Counted from the stretch's first letter, positions 17,174-25,866 are shown. The stretch is DNA of 64,000 nucleotides from G958296245 sp963664035 (GCA_963664035.2 OY760867.2:1302001-1366000), one strand, 5' to 3'. Numbers and translations are program-made. Notes: generated by a model from the letters alone, not told the origin.

Positions 17174-17780
17174 GCTGCTGCACGACTGGTCGGCCTGGCT
17201 GGAGGGGTTCGCAGGCAGCCCGTGGGCCGTCCTGATACTGGCGGCGGCCTCCTTCTGCGAGTCGATCTTCTTCCCGATACCGCCCGACCCGCTGCTGATA
17301 GGGACGGCGCTGCTCCAACCCCACCTGGCGCTCTTCCTCGGCGCGCTGGTCACCGTGTCGTCGGTGGCGGGGGCCGTCGTGGGTCACTGGCTGGGGCGGC
17401 GGCTGGGCAGGCCGCTGCTGTACCGGTTCTTCGCCGAGGATACGGTGCTGCGGGTGGAGCGCCTCTTCCAGCGGTACGGGGCGTGGGCGACGTTGGTCGC
17501 CGCGTTCACCCCGCTGCCGTACAAGGTGTTCGCCATCGCGGCGGGCGTCCTGGACATGGACAGGAGGACGTTCGTGATCGCGTCGCTCGTCGGCAGGGGC
17601 GCCAGGTTCATGGCGATAGGGCTTCTGGTCTTCCTGTTCCGCGACGAGATAGAGGAGTTCGTATCGCAGAACTTCGAGATGCTGACCGTGGCCGCCGCCG
17701 CCGCGGCGGTGGCGGCGGCCGTCGCGTGGGCGCTGCTCCACCGCGCGCGCAGGAGCGAGAGCCGGTCCGCGCCGCCGTAG
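17166..17780 (+). CDS. DedA/SNARE-associated (VTT) family membrane protein
   Basis: 204 residues, four to five membrane segments. Motifs of the family: ESIFFPIPPDPLLIG near residue 33, GHWLGRRLG around 78, and AAFTPLPYKVFAIAAG around 116, which form the re-entrant loops of DedA proteins. These act in undecaprenyl-phosphate or lipid translocation and membrane homeostasis. The start overlaps pxpC by 8 nt, so it is translated with the 5-oxoprolinase genes; a functional link is not obvious. The C-terminus is an Ala-rich helix and Arg-rich tail. Confidence 0.88.
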   Translation: MFELLHDWSAWLEGFAGSPWAVLILAAASFCESIFFPIPPDPLLIGTALLQPHLALFLGALVTVSSVAGAVVGHWLGRRLGRPLLYRFFAEDTVLRVERLFQRYGAWATLVAAFTPLPYKVFAIAAGVLDMDRRTFVIASLVGRGARFMAIGLLVFLFRDEIEEFVSQNFEMLTVAAAAAAVAAAVAWALLHRARRSESRSAPP

Positions 17781-17967
17781 AGATTTGGTCTCCCATCTTG
17801 ATTTGGCGTAGCCTTAGTTGGTATCTTTGATGTTGGAGGGTGCGGCGGTCAGCCGCATTGCGACGGAGTACGCTTGATTATTCGATGACGACGGGGTAGC
17901 TTATCGGTTGTCGACGCGCTGCAATACGACCGGGGCCTTGCTCCGGCAGTTCTCAGGGGGTCCAGAA

Positions 17968-18951
17968 ATGAACAGAAGGTTCCTGCCACTACTGATACTG
18001 GGGTTGCTCTCGGCGCTGGCCGTCGGGATGGCCGCGGCCTGCGGAGGCGGAGGAGGCACGACGAGCACGGATACCTCGAACGGCAAGACGGCCGAGGGCA
18101 TCGACTACGGCGGCGCGGAGGTCACATTCGACATCGACGAGAGGGTCTTCTTCCTCGAGCCCGAGGAAGGCGCCCAGGTGACCAGCCCCGTCAGGGTGGT
18201 CATGGGCACCGAGGGACTGATCGTCCGCCGGCGGTTCGAGCCTCAGAAGCGGTACGGCCACCACCACATCCTCATCGACCAGCCGGACATACCGGCCTAC
18301 GGCGAGAGGATACCCGTGGACGACCAGCACCTGCACTTCCACGCCATCGAGAAGGAGGCGTTCCTGGACCTGCCGCCCGGAGAGCACACGCTGACGCTGC
18401 TGTTCGGCAACGCGCACGACCAGCCCTACGAGTTCCACGGGCGCGAGTTCCAGGAGCACGCCCTCGCGGTCAAGAGGGCGAGCGCCGGCGCCGGCCAGGA
18501 CCTCCCTCCGCTTACGCACACCATCAATATCACCGTGACCGCGGCGAGGAACGTCTTGTTCGAAGAGCCCACGAACAACGCCGACGTCCGAGAGTTCCCC
18601 TTCACCATCAAGCTCAAGGCCGAAGGGTTCGAGGACGCCCCGGGCCACTTCGTGATTCAGCACGGCCCCTTCATCGTCCCCAAGCCCGGCACCGTGGTCC
18701 CTGAGGACGAGAACCACGTCCACCTGGAGCCGGGCCAGACCGAGGTGCAGATGGACGTCGGGCCCGGAGGCTGGCCGTTCAACGTCTTCTACGTGGACGA
18801 AAACAGGATGGTCACCGACCCGCCGGTTTCGGACTCGATCAACATCACGGCCTGGAAGAAGGCCGACACCAAGAGCGAGAACGAGAGCGTCCCGGCCTTC
18901 CGCATCACCGCCAGGGAGGATGATAAGGAAGACGGCGACGACGGGGGCTAG
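17968..18951 (+). CDS. DUF4399-type lipoprotein with two repeated beta domains
   Basis: 327 residues. Signal peptide with lipobox VGMAAAC; Cys25 would be lipidated, followed by a Gly/Thr/Ser linker. Domain 1 (about 55-180) contains VFFLEPEEGAQVTSPVRVVMGTEGL and YGHHHILIDQPDIPA, the His-rich DUF4399 signature; domain 2 (about 200-300) repeats the layout (VLFEEPTNNADVREFPFTIKLKAEGF ... HFVIQHGPFIVP). The His clusters suggest metal binding but this is not proven. Start 17968 (MNRRFLPLL) chosen because the signal peptide begins there; the ATG at 17908 adds an unlikely leader. Followed by a terminator. Confidence 0.82.
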   Translation: MNRRFLPLLILGLLSALAVGMAAACGGGGGTTSTDTSNGKTAEGIDYGGAEVTFDIDERVFFLEPEEGAQVTSPVRVVMGTEGLIVRRRFEPQKRYGHHHILIDQPDIPAYGERIPVDDQHLHFHAIEKEAFLDLPPGEHTLTLLFGNAHDQPYEFHGREFQEHALAVKRASAGAGQDLPPLTHTINITVTAARNVLFEEPTNNADVREFPFTIKLKAEGFEDAPGHFVIQHGPFIVPKPGTVVPEDENHVHLEPGQTEVQMDVGPGGWPFNVFYVDENRMVTDPPVSDSINITAWKKADTKSENESVPAFRITAREDDKEDGDDGG

Positions 18952-18983
18952 ACGCGCCCCCGGCGCAGCGCAACTCTGAACTG

Positions 18984-19022
18984 TAGGGCGGCGTCCCAAG
19001 CGTGGGGCGCCGCCCTGTTTTG
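18984..19022 (+). terminator. Rho-independent terminator between convergent genes
   Basis: AGGGCGGCGTCCC pairs with GGGGCGCCGCCCT (one mismatch), followed by GTTTTG. It lies between the lipoprotein gene and the convergent DapA-family gene. Confidence 0.75.
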
Positions 19023-19030
19023 CTCGCGCG

Positions 19031-19990
19031 CTAGACGGGAGCCAACTCGGCGCCGGCCTTCTCCGGCACGGGCCAGCCGCAGCCCCTGAGCACCTCGCGG
19101 AGCTCGTCGAGCTCCTCCTCGCTCATCGGCATCGACGGCGGCCGCATGGAGCCGATGGGGTGTCCCATGACCTGCATCGCCGCCTTCTTGAGGCGCGCCA
19201 CGCCGCCGGACCGCGCGTAGACCTTGTTGCGGAACTCGATCGTAGGCTTGCACACTACGTCCCACTCCGCCTGCGCCTCGTCGTACTTGCCCGCCTCGAG
19301 CAGGTCCAGTATCTCCAGCTCGTGCTGCGGGTAGGCCGGCGCCAGGTGGTCCAGGAAACCCTGCCCGCCGTTCCGGTAGCAGCGCCCCGGCTGGTTGCTG
19401 TTGTCGAATATATTGAAGTAGGGCGTCAACTCTTGCATGGCCTCGTACGGCACGTCGTCGGGGCTGCTCCACTTGACCGCCATGACGTGCTCGAAGTCGG
19501 CCATCTTCTTGAAGGTCTCGATCTCTATGCGCCCGTAGTTGTAGAAGTGGGTGTGGTAGATCATGATGCCGATGTCGATGGCGTCGGATATTGCGCCGAA
19601 GTATCGGAGCATGTCGTCCTGCGTCGGCAGGTTCTCCAGGGGCGGGGAGATCTGCAGCCCGACGGCCCCCAGGTCCTGCGCCTTCAGCGCGTCGTCTATC
19701 GTGCGCCTCGTGTCCTTGCCGTGGGAGGCGGCTATTACAGGGACGCGCCCGTTGGCGGCCCGCACCGTCGCGCGCACGACGTGGGGCCACTCCTCGTCGG
19801 TCAGCGAGGGCAGCTCGCCCATGATCGAGACGACCTTGAGCACGGCCCGCCCCTCGACGAGCCCGCTCTCCACGAAGAACTCCGTGATCTCGGCCATCCG
19901 GCCCAGGTCGAGCTCGTAGCCGTCGTCGAACGGCGTGCAGGTCACGACGATCAGCCCCTTTATCAGTCTTCTAAGCTCCTGGCGGTCCAT
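19031..19990 (-). CDS. Dihydrodipicolinate synthase/N-acetylneuraminate lyase family protein
   Basis: 319 residues, TIM-barrel class I aldolase family. N-terminal LIVVTCTPFDDGYELD matches the family phosphate/pyruvate loop region; the Schiff-base Lys is in HVMAVKWSSPDD and the catalytic Tyr probably in IGIMIYHTHFYNYG, where DapA proper has IYNVP. The changed Tyr loop and the long C-terminal part suggest a sugar-acid or other 2-oxo-acid aldolase/dehydratase, not DapA itself. ATG at 19990 with AAGGAGGTGTCCCA upstream. Divergent from the gene at 20207. Confidence 0.85.
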   Translation of the reverse strand: MDRQELRRLIKGLIVVTCTPFDDGYELDLGRMAEITEFFVESGLVEGRAVLKVVSIMGELPSLTDEEWPHVVRATVRAANGRVPVIAASHGKDTRRTIDDALKAQDLGAVGLQISPPLENLPTQDDMLRYFGAISDAIDIGIMIYHTHFYNYGRIEIETFKKMADFEHVMAVKWSSPDDVPYEAMQELTPYFNIFDNSNQPGRCYRNGGQGFLDHLAPAYPQHELEILDLLEAGKYDEAQAEWDVVCKPTIEFRNKVYARSGGVARLKKAAMQVMGHPIGSMRPPSMPMSEEELDELREVLRGCGWPVPEKAGAELAPV

Positions 19991-20114
19991 TGGGACACCT
20001 CCTTCCGTCGCAGAGGGCTCGCTGCGGGCGAGTAGGTCACTTTTCGGCGCGAATCTAATCGAGAACTTTAGCGCAAGCGTGCGCGGCTGGCAAATCTGTC
20101 CGCTCCACTCACGT

Positions 20115-20144
20115 TTGCGCGTGTCACTCTCCGCCCACTATAAT
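20115..20144 (+). promoter_or_regulatory. Promoter of the secreted two-module protein gene
   Basis: TTGCGC (20115-20120), 18-nt spacer, TATAAT (20139-20144), about 60 nt before the start codon. Confidence 0.5.
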
Positions 20145-20206
20145 TCCGAGAATTCAAGTGAGGGTTCAGTTAGTTGGATAGCCGCAGTCGCCGAGAGGGA
20201 TGGCGT

Positions 20207-21001
20207 ATGGTAGTCGGAGCGCTGGGCGCTTCACTTCTCCTCCTCGCGGTCTTCGCGGCGGTTTACACTAGCGACGCCCGCGCGGATGAGGAGGACCGGA
20301 GCTGCTCGAATGGCGTCGTCGTGCCCAACCCGGACGACAACCTCGCGCTGGTCATCGCATGCGAGGCTCTCCTGGAAGGTAAAGACACGTTGGCCGGCGG
20401 CGGCGAGCTGAATTGGAGCACCGACTTGCCAATCTCGGAGTGGGAGAGGGACGTCACTGCAACGCCCGTCACCGTGACGGTCGCAAACGGCGACGTCCTA
20501 ATCCTCGGGATCACCATACGGTTCGACGGCAGGGGGCTGGACGGTTGCATCCCCACGCAGCCGGTCAAGGAGAACACGGGGCTGGATATCGACATCGAGG
20601 CCAGAGGGCTGGAAATCTGTACGTGGGAGTCGGGGGGCATAGCACGCAGGCCCTACGTGGAGGGTGAGTGCTTCAATGGGATCGTGGTGCCGAACCCGCT
20701 ACTCAGGCCTCACATAGTAATGGCCTGCGAGGCGCTCCTATGGGCAAGGCATCTGATCGAAGGCAGTACCGAGCTTCACTGGAGCTCCGACCTCCCGTTT
20801 CGAGAATGGCGAAGGGCCATAACCGTCGTAATTGTGGAACTCGTGGACTCATCGGACAGGGTGGTGGAATACAATTACGTGGTACAGTTCGACGGAAGAG
20901 GACTGGACGGCTGTGTACCTGGAAAGGCGTATGCGGCTTCGGATCATACCTTCCCTCCCATGTTTGTTGTGATCCAAAACTCGGACCTGCCCCCCTGCTG
21001 A
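20207..21001 (+). CDS. Secreted protein with two LRR-cap-like modules and no leucine-rich repeats
   Basis: 264 residues from ATG 20207 (an in-frame TTG at 20174 is possible). Signal peptide MVVGALGASLLLLAVFAAVY with ARA cleavage. The mature part is a duplication: CSNGVVVPNPDDN...ACEALLEGKDTLAGG.ELNWSTDLPISEW and CFNGIVVPNPLLR...ACEALLWARHLIEGSTELHWSSDLPFREW, each followed by a strand ending QFDGRGLDGC(I/V)P. This module normally caps leucine-rich-repeat proteins of Chloroflexota; here two caps occur alone. Four conserved Cys could form disulfides. Function unknown. Confidence 0.7.
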   Translation: MVVGALGASLLLLAVFAAVYTSDARADEEDRSCSNGVVVPNPDDNLALVIACEALLEGKDTLAGGGELNWSTDLPISEWERDVTATPVTVTVANGDVLILGITIRFDGRGLDGCIPTQPVKENTGLDIDIEARGLEICTWESGGIARRPYVEGECFNGIVVPNPLLRPHIVMACEALLWARHLIEGSTELHWSSDLPFREWRRAITVVIVELVDSSDRVVEYNYVVQFDGRGLDGCVPGKAYAASDHTFPPMFVVIQNSDLPPC

Positions 21002-21074
21002 CGGATCCGGTCCTTACTCGAGTGGACATCGGACCATACGCTTAAAGACTCTCGATCAGCCCAGGGTGTTGCCG

Positions 21075-21995
21075 ATGCACATTGTACCCAGGCATTGCCT
21101 TCTCGTAGTTGCGTACCTTGCGGCCTCAGCGTTCCTGGTCTCATGCTTGGGCCAGCCCGATCCTGTCGCCACGCCAACGCCGACGCCAACACCGACTCCG
21201 GTACCCACTGCTACGCCCACGCCAACACCGACTCCGGTACCCACTGCCACGCTCACGCCAACACCGACTCCGGTACCCACCGCTACGCCAACACCGACAC
21301 CTGCACCCACCGCTACGCCCACGCCCACGCCCACGCCGACTCCGGTACCCACTGCTACGCCCACGCCCACGCCGACTCCGGTACCCACTGCTACGCCCAC
21401 GCCCACGCCGACTCCGGTACCCACTGCTACGCCCACGCCCACGCCGACTCCGGTACCCACTGCTACGCCCACGCCAACACCGACTCCGGTACCCACCGCT
21501 ACGCCGACGCCCACGCCGACACTGACACCCACCGCTACGCCGACGCCAACGCCGACGCCGGTACCCACCGCTACGCCGACGCCCACGCCGGTGTCCGCCG
21601 ACCATTCGGATGAGCAGATCGCTCGAAGCGTGGAGGCCGTCGTGACAGCCAGCCATGAGGCGGCGTTGAGGAGCAGCCCTTATCTGGAAGGGATGCGCGC
21701 CATTAGCGTTGCCGATTGCTGGGAGAGCGACGACGACCTGATCCAGTTGGCGGGGGAGCTGAGGGGCCTCTTCGGAGTTGGCGCCGTTCGATTCAGGGTA
21801 CTCGGCGTGGAGCGGATCAACGATGACCACGCCTGGGTAACCGGCTGGTTAGAAGTACACAACGCAAAAATTGCCACCGTGCCGCCGTATCTGGTCGCGT
21901 TTGAAGACGGTGAGTGGCGGGACGCGCAGTGCAGGGTGGCGAATAGTCCCGACCTGGAGCGGCCATCCGAGATCGAGCACGACTGGGGCGTGTGA
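21075..21995 (+). CDS. Lipoprotein with Thr-Pro linker and C-terminal alpha/beta domain
   Basis: 306 residues from ATG 21075 (a GTG at 21066 is also possible). Signal peptide with lipobox AFLVSC, so it is probably membrane-anchored. Residues about 35-175 are about 14 units of TPTPTPVPTA, a rigid extended wall-spanning linker. The C-terminal ~130 residues (SDEQIARSVEAVVTASHEAALRSS...VERINDDHAWVTGWLEVHN...) look like a small cone-shaped SnoaL/NTF2-like fold, which is inference. It follows the other secreted protein on the same strand with a 73-nt gap. Confidence 0.72.
   Translation: MHIVPRHCLLVVAYLAASAFLVSCLGQPDPVATPTPTPTPTPVPTATPTPTPTPVPTATLTPTPTPVPTATPTPTPAPTATPTPTPTPTPVPTATPTPTPTPVPTATPTPTPTPVPTATPTPTPTPVPTATPTPTPTPVPTATPTPTPTLTPTATPTPTPTPVPTATPTPTPVSADHSDEQIARSVEAVVTASHEAALRSSPYLEGMRAISVADCWESDDDLIQLAGELRGLFGVGAVRFRVLGVERINDDHAWVTGWLEVHNAKIATVPPYLVAFEDGEWRDAQCRVANSPDLERPSEIEHDWGV
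21170..21595 (+). repeat. In-gene ~30-bp tandem repeat encoding the Thr-Pro linker
   Basis: Repeats of ACTCCGGTACCCACTGCTAC with intervening GCC-CAC/ACG-CCA codons, period 30 bp with shorter variants. Length changes by multiples of 3 bp would alter linker length without frameshift. Confidence 0.9.
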
Positions 21996-22015
21996 CCGCG
22001 TAGTATGGACAGGCG

Positions 22016-22339
22016 CTAGTCCAGGTGGAAGACCTCTTCGAGCTCCACCATCGTCTGGTCGGGGCGCGAGCCCGGGGGTATTTCGAAGAACGGCTCCATG
22101 AACTGCTGCCACCGGCTGTTGGCGTCCTCGGACGCCATGCCCTCCAGGGACGCCTGGAAGCTCTCCTCGGCCTCGAAGTAGCCGAAGAGCATCCCGTCGC
22201 CGCGCATGAAGAGCGAGTAGTTGCGCCAGCCGTGCCGCGACAGCGCCTCCAGCATCTCCGGCCACACGGCCTCGTGGTGGCGCTTGTACTCGTCGAGCCG
22301 GTCAGCCTTGACCTTGAGCAGGAACCCTACCCTCTTGAT
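22016..22339 (-). CDS. rhaM: L-rhamnose mutarotase, apparent ATC start
   Basis: 107 residues if read from ATC at 22339: IKRVGFLLKVKADRLDEYKRHHEAVWPEML, then NYSLFMRGDGMLFGYFEAEESF and VFHLD at the end, matching RhaM, which interconverts anomers of L-rhamnose. The length and N-terminus match the family exactly at this codon, and GGGAGG lies 5 nt before it, but the codon is ATC, not ATG/GTG/TTG. The nearest in-frame ATG is at 22399 and would add 20 atypical residues before the ribosome-binding site. No other rhamnose genes are nearby. Confidence 0.85.
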   Translation of the reverse strand: MKRVGFLLKVKADRLDEYKRHHEAVWPEMLEALSRHGWRNYSLFMRGDGMLFGYFEAEESFQASLEGMASEDANSRWQQFMEPFFEIPPGSRPDQTMVELEEVFHLD

Positions 22340-22469
22340 GGCTTCCTCCCTACCGCGAAGGGTGCGGCAAAGATAGCAGCCGCGAAGCAGCGCCGTCAAT
22401 GCGCAGGCCAGGCCGGCCTACGCGCGGAATCGGGTACAATCCCCGCCAGTGGAGGTGCATTAGGGGACC

Positions 22470-23084
22470 ATGACGTCGCCGTTGGCGTATGCGCTCTGGG
22501 CGCTCGGGGCGTACCTGCTGGGTTCGGTGTCCTTCGGGGACATCGTTGCCCGGCTGGCGCGTACGCCCATACGCGAGGTGGGCACAGGCAACCCCGGCGC
22601 GGCCAACGTGTTCCGCGAGATGGGGCCTAAGTACGCCGTCCTCGTGTTCGCGCTGGACCTGGCCAAGGGCGTCGCCGCGACGCTGCCCGCCTACCTGCTC
22701 GGCCTGCCGGCCTGGGCCGGGCTGGCCGGCGCCGCCGGCGTGCTCGCGGGCCACTTCCTGCCCGTATTCTGGGGCTTCCGCGGCGGCACCGGCATGGTCG
22801 TGGCCATCGGCGTCGCCTACGGCCTGCTGCCCGCCGGCGCGCTCATCGCCACCGCGCCCGCCCTCGTGCTACTGCGCCTGTGGAAGAACGCGGGCTACAC
22901 AGGTGGCGTCTTCTTCGCGCTGGCCGTTCCGGTGGGCTGGCTGGTCCACCAGGACCCCTATGTCGCCGCCGTCGTCGTCGCCGCGGCCGCCGCCGTCATG
23001 GGCAAGAGCAAGGTGCAGTACCGGTGGCGCGGCACGGGTCTGCGGCGCGGGGACGACGTTGACCGCGACGGAGGTCGCGGCTAA
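22470..23084 (+). CDS. plsY: Glycerol-3-phosphate acyltransferase PlsY
   Basis: 204 residues, five hydrophobic segments. Motifs: YLLGSVSFGDIVARL, the glycerol-phosphate site REVGTGNPGAANVFRE, and the acyl-donor motif GHFLPVFWGFRGGTGM. Uses acyl-phosphate to acylate sn-glycerol-3-phosphate in the first step of phospholipid synthesis. The usual PlsX partner is not in the window. It is followed closely by an amidohydrolase. Confidence 0.95.
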   Translation: MTSPLAYALWALGAYLLGSVSFGDIVARLARTPIREVGTGNPGAANVFREMGPKYAVLVFALDLAKGVAATLPAYLLGLPAWAGLAGAAGVLAGHFLPVFWGFRGGTGMVVAIGVAYGLLPAGALIATAPALVLLRLWKNAGYTGGVFFALAVPVGWLVHQDPYVAAVVVAAAAAVMGKSKVQYRWRGTGLRRGDDVDRDGGRG

Positions 23085-23122
23085 ACTCCGTAGCCGGCCC
23101 AGTTGGGCACCAAGGAGACCGG

Positions 23123-24502
23123 ATGGGCGCACATCCCTACGACATGGTAATCTCCGGCGGCCGGGTCATGGACCCGGAGTCCGGCCTGGACGCGGTCAGG
23201 AACGTCGGCATCAGGGGCGGCGCCGTAGATGAGATCGCGGACGGGCCGCTGCGGGGCCGCGACTCCATCGACGCGGCCGGGCTGGTCGTAGCGCCCGGAT
23301 TCGTCGACCTGCACTGCCACGGCCTGCGCCCAGAGCAGGACGCCATACAGGCGCGCGACGGCGTGACCACCGGCCTGGAGCTGGAGGTGGGAGCCGCCGA
23401 CGTAGACTCCTGGTACGCCGAGCGTGAGGGCGCCAGCCTCATCAACTACGGCGCCAGTGCGGGCCACATCCCCATCCGCATGGCCCACTTCGGCGATGGC
23501 GGCGACTTCCTGCCCGTGGACTCCGGCGCCTACAGCAAGGCGACCGACGAGGACGTGGCCGAAATAAGGCGCCGCGTCGAGGCGGGGCTGCGGGCCGGCG
23601 CTCCCGCCGTGGGACTCGGCATGCAGTACACCCCCAGCGCCTCGCGTTGGGAGGTGCTGGAGGTCTTCCGCGCCGCGGCCGAGTACGGCGCGTCCTGCCA
23701 CGTTCACATGCGCGGCGCCGGCCGCAACGAGCCCGGGGGCGCGGTCGAGTCGCTCCAGGAGGTCATCGCCGCCGCAGCAGTCACCGGCGCGCCCCTGCAC
23801 GTCGTACACGTGGCGAGCACCGGGATGCGCGCCGCGCCGCGGCTGCTCCAGGTGATCGCGGAGGCGCGGCAGCGCGGACTCGACGTCACCACCGAGTGCT
23901 ACCCCTACACGGCGGGCATGACCAGCATACAGTCCGCCACCTTCAACGAGGGCTGGCAGGAGCTGATGGAGATCGACTACGGCGACCTGGAGTGGCCGCA
24001 GAACGGCGAGAGGCTGACAGCCGGCTCGTTCGAGGAGTACCGGAGGGCAGGCGGCTGGGTGATCATGCACATCGTGCCCGAAGACGTGGTGCGGACCTGC
24101 GTGACCAGCCCGCTCACCATGATCGCCACCGACGCCTACGTCCGGGACGGCAAGGGACACCCGCGCACCGCGGGGACATACTCCCGGATGCTGGGCAGCT
24201 TCGCCCGCGAGCAGGGGGCCATGTCGATCATGGAAGTCTTACAAAAGTCGTCGCTCATGCCGGCGCGGCGCCTGGAGCGACGCGTCCCCGCCATGAAGAG
24301 GAAGGGGCGGACCGCCGTAGGTGCCGACGCCGACCTCGTCATCTTCGACCCGGAGACCGTCATCGACACGGCCACATACCCGGACCCCACGGCCCCGCCG
24401 ATAGGCATCCCCCACGTGCTCGTCAACGGCACGCCCGTAGTCCGCGACGGCCTGCTCCAGGACGCCGCCCCCGGCCAGCCCGTCCGCGCCCCCGCGGCGT
24501 GA
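23123..24502 (+). CDS. Amidohydrolase of the N-acyl-D-amino-acid deacylase family
   Basis: 459 residues. YDMVISGGRVMDPESG at the N-terminus, metal motif VDLHCHG, then CHVHMRGAG, HVVHVAST, TTECYPYTAG, the late metal Asp in MIATDAYVRDGKGHPR and C-terminal DLVIFDPETVIDTATY. The family includes D-aminoacylases and D-glutamate deacylases. A DHCHxL-type THxHSD is replaced by LHCHG, unlike the paralogue at 6711. ATG 23123 with AAGGAGACCGG upstream, 38 nt after plsY. Confidence 0.85.
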   Translation: MGAHPYDMVISGGRVMDPESGLDAVRNVGIRGGAVDEIADGPLRGRDSIDAAGLVVAPGFVDLHCHGLRPEQDAIQARDGVTTGLELEVGAADVDSWYAEREGASLINYGASAGHIPIRMAHFGDGGDFLPVDSGAYSKATDEDVAEIRRRVEAGLRAGAPAVGLGMQYTPSASRWEVLEVFRAAAEYGASCHVHMRGAGRNEPGGAVESLQEVIAAAAVTGAPLHVVHVASTGMRAAPRLLQVIAEARQRGLDVTTECYPYTAGMTSIQSATFNEGWQELMEIDYGDLEWPQNGERLTAGSFEEYRRAGGWVIMHIVPEDVVRTCVTSPLTMIATDAYVRDGKGHPRTAGTYSRMLGSFAREQGAMSIMEVLQKSSLMPARRLERRVPAMKRKGRTAVGADADLVIFDPETVIDTATYPDPTAPPIGIPHVLVNGTPVVRDGLLQDAAPGQPVRAPAA

Positions 24503-24553
24503 GAGCCACCCGGCAAGGCGGTTCTGGTAGTATAGGTTCAAGGACTGATAGGT

Positions 24554-25237
24554 ATGCCCAAGGTCGTTTCGTTCATCAACTACAAGGGCGGAGTCGGGAA
24601 GACCACGACCGCTTATCACGTGTCGTGCTCGCTGGCGCAGCACCACTACCAACGAGTGCTCATGATAGACATCGACCCACAGACCAACCTGACGTTTCTC
24701 TGCGCCCGGTACGAGCAATGGCAGCGACGCAAGAGAAATGTCGGAACGATAGCGACTCTGTACAGGCGGTTTACGGACGGTCTCCCACTGGAAGTGAGGA
24801 GATACATTTGGGAGAGAGCCGTCACCATCGACCGATACCCGATTTCCGGGCTGGACATGATCCCGTGCGATATAGACCTGCTAGGCGAGGATGTTGGCGG
24901 CGGCCAGATAGCCGGCGTGTTCCCTTCAGCGGAGGCGCTGCGACGTAACGCGCAACAGTATATGAGGGATCGGTCATTCTTGAGCAAGATCATAGACGAG
25001 GTCCAGGACAGGTACGATTGGGTCGTCATAGACTGTCCGCCGAATTTGTACCTGATGACCCAAAATGCGCTCCACGCCAGCGACTATTACGTCGTGACCG
25101 CCATCATCGGATACAGCGAGGCTGCTGAGAACCAGGTCCCTGTCTGGGAGCATGGATCCGACAACGCCCGGCGAGCGGCGAGCAAGAACGAGTACCCCGA
25201 AATAACACGGGAATTGATAAACATGCTGAGGCCATGA
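24554..25237 (+). CDS. ParA/Soj-type ATPase, internally shortened
   Basis: 227 residues. Deviant Walker A KGGVGKTTTAYHV at residues 11-23, switch region DIDPQTNLTFL, and Walker B YDWVVIDCPPNLY. After DYYVVTAI the sequence jumps to IGYSEAAENQVPVWEHGSDNARRAASKNEYPEITRELI, which in related ParA-like proteins (about 300 residues, from memory) comes about 60-70 residues later, so an in-frame deletion of a middle segment is suspected. The start of the next gene overlaps its stop (ATGA). ParA ATPases position DNA or protein cargo on the nucleoid. Base composition is less GC-rich than its neighbours, suggesting transfer. Confidence 0.75.
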   Translation: MPKVVSFINYKGGVGKTTTAYHVSCSLAQHHYQRVLMIDIDPQTNLTFLCARYEQWQRRKRNVGTIATLYRRFTDGLPLEVRRYIWERAVTIDRYPISGLDMIPCDIDLLGEDVGGGQIAGVFPSAEALRRNAQQYMRDRSFLSKIIDEVQDRYDWVVIDCPPNLYLMTQNALHASDYYVVTAIIGYSEAAENQVPVWEHGSDNARRAASKNEYPEITRELINMLRP

Positions 25238-25857
25238 CCATGACAACTCGCCCTGCACGCTACCCAACAGACGCCTTGATGAAGGGAATGAGGACTCTGC
25301 TCTCATCACTCCCGTCGGAAGAGGAAAAGAGCGAGCTCATACGGACGCTTAAGGAAGCCCAAAGCTTCCTGGAGGACTTCCGGCTGCTCGTGGAGTCGAT
25401 TCCTACTATGGAGTCCAGTCAAGAATTGGCAGAGGGACTGTCGCGTCTCGATATTCTGGCGGAACGGGCACGAGGAGACGCTGGACTCCGAAGGCTCATG
25501 GGCTTGCGGGACACAACCAAGCCCACTGCCAGGAGAGCCGCCGGTTCCCCGGAAGCCAAGGCGAGGGCTCGTGAGTTGGAGCAGGAGTTGGCCCATTTGG
25601 AAGCTCCTGATATAGAGACCGTACTCCAACGGTCAGGGGAACCCGTTTCGGTATTGACCGAGCTGGCCGCCCACCTGGGCATGAAGACCCGCAGCAAAGA
25701 ACCAAAGCCGGAGCTAATCAAGCGGATAGCGACTCACATCTCAAACTGGCGGGGATACCGGCTGCTGCGGGGCGAAGATCCGGATGCCGTTGGCGTCCCA
25801 GACGTGGTAGACGAACACCGCGCGGTTCTCGCGGGGAGAATCAGGGAGAGCGGATAG
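25234..25857 (+). CDS. Unknown partner protein of the ParA-like ATPase
   Basis: 207 residues, coupled by a 4-nt ATGA overlap to the ParA-like gene. Residues 25-130 are predicted helical and charged (EEEKSELIRTLKEAQSFLEDF ... EAKARARELEQELAHLEAPD), with coiled-coil character. The C-terminal part (TELAAHLGMKTRSKEPKPELIKRIATHISNWRGYRLL) resembles a SAP-like or short helix-extension-helix DNA-binding motif. By position it could be the ParB-like cargo adaptor, but no ParB box is visible. Not recognised as a named family. Confidence 0.65.
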   Translation: MTMTTRPARYPTDALMKGMRTLLSSLPSEEEKSELIRTLKEAQSFLEDFRLLVESIPTMESSQELAEGLSRLDILAERARGDAGLRRLMGLRDTTKPTARRAAGSPEAKARARELEQELAHLEAPDIETVLQRSGEPVSVLTELAAHLGMKTRSKEPKPELIKRIATHISNWRGYRLLRGEDPDAVGVPDVVDEHRAVLAGRIRESG

Positions 25858-25866
25858 ACACAGCCA

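Noticed and set aside
21056..21586. Antisense GVGVGVAVGTG-type open frame over the Thr-Pro linker
   Set aside because: It is the mirror of the tandem codon repeat in the lipoprotein gene, with no start or fold signal.
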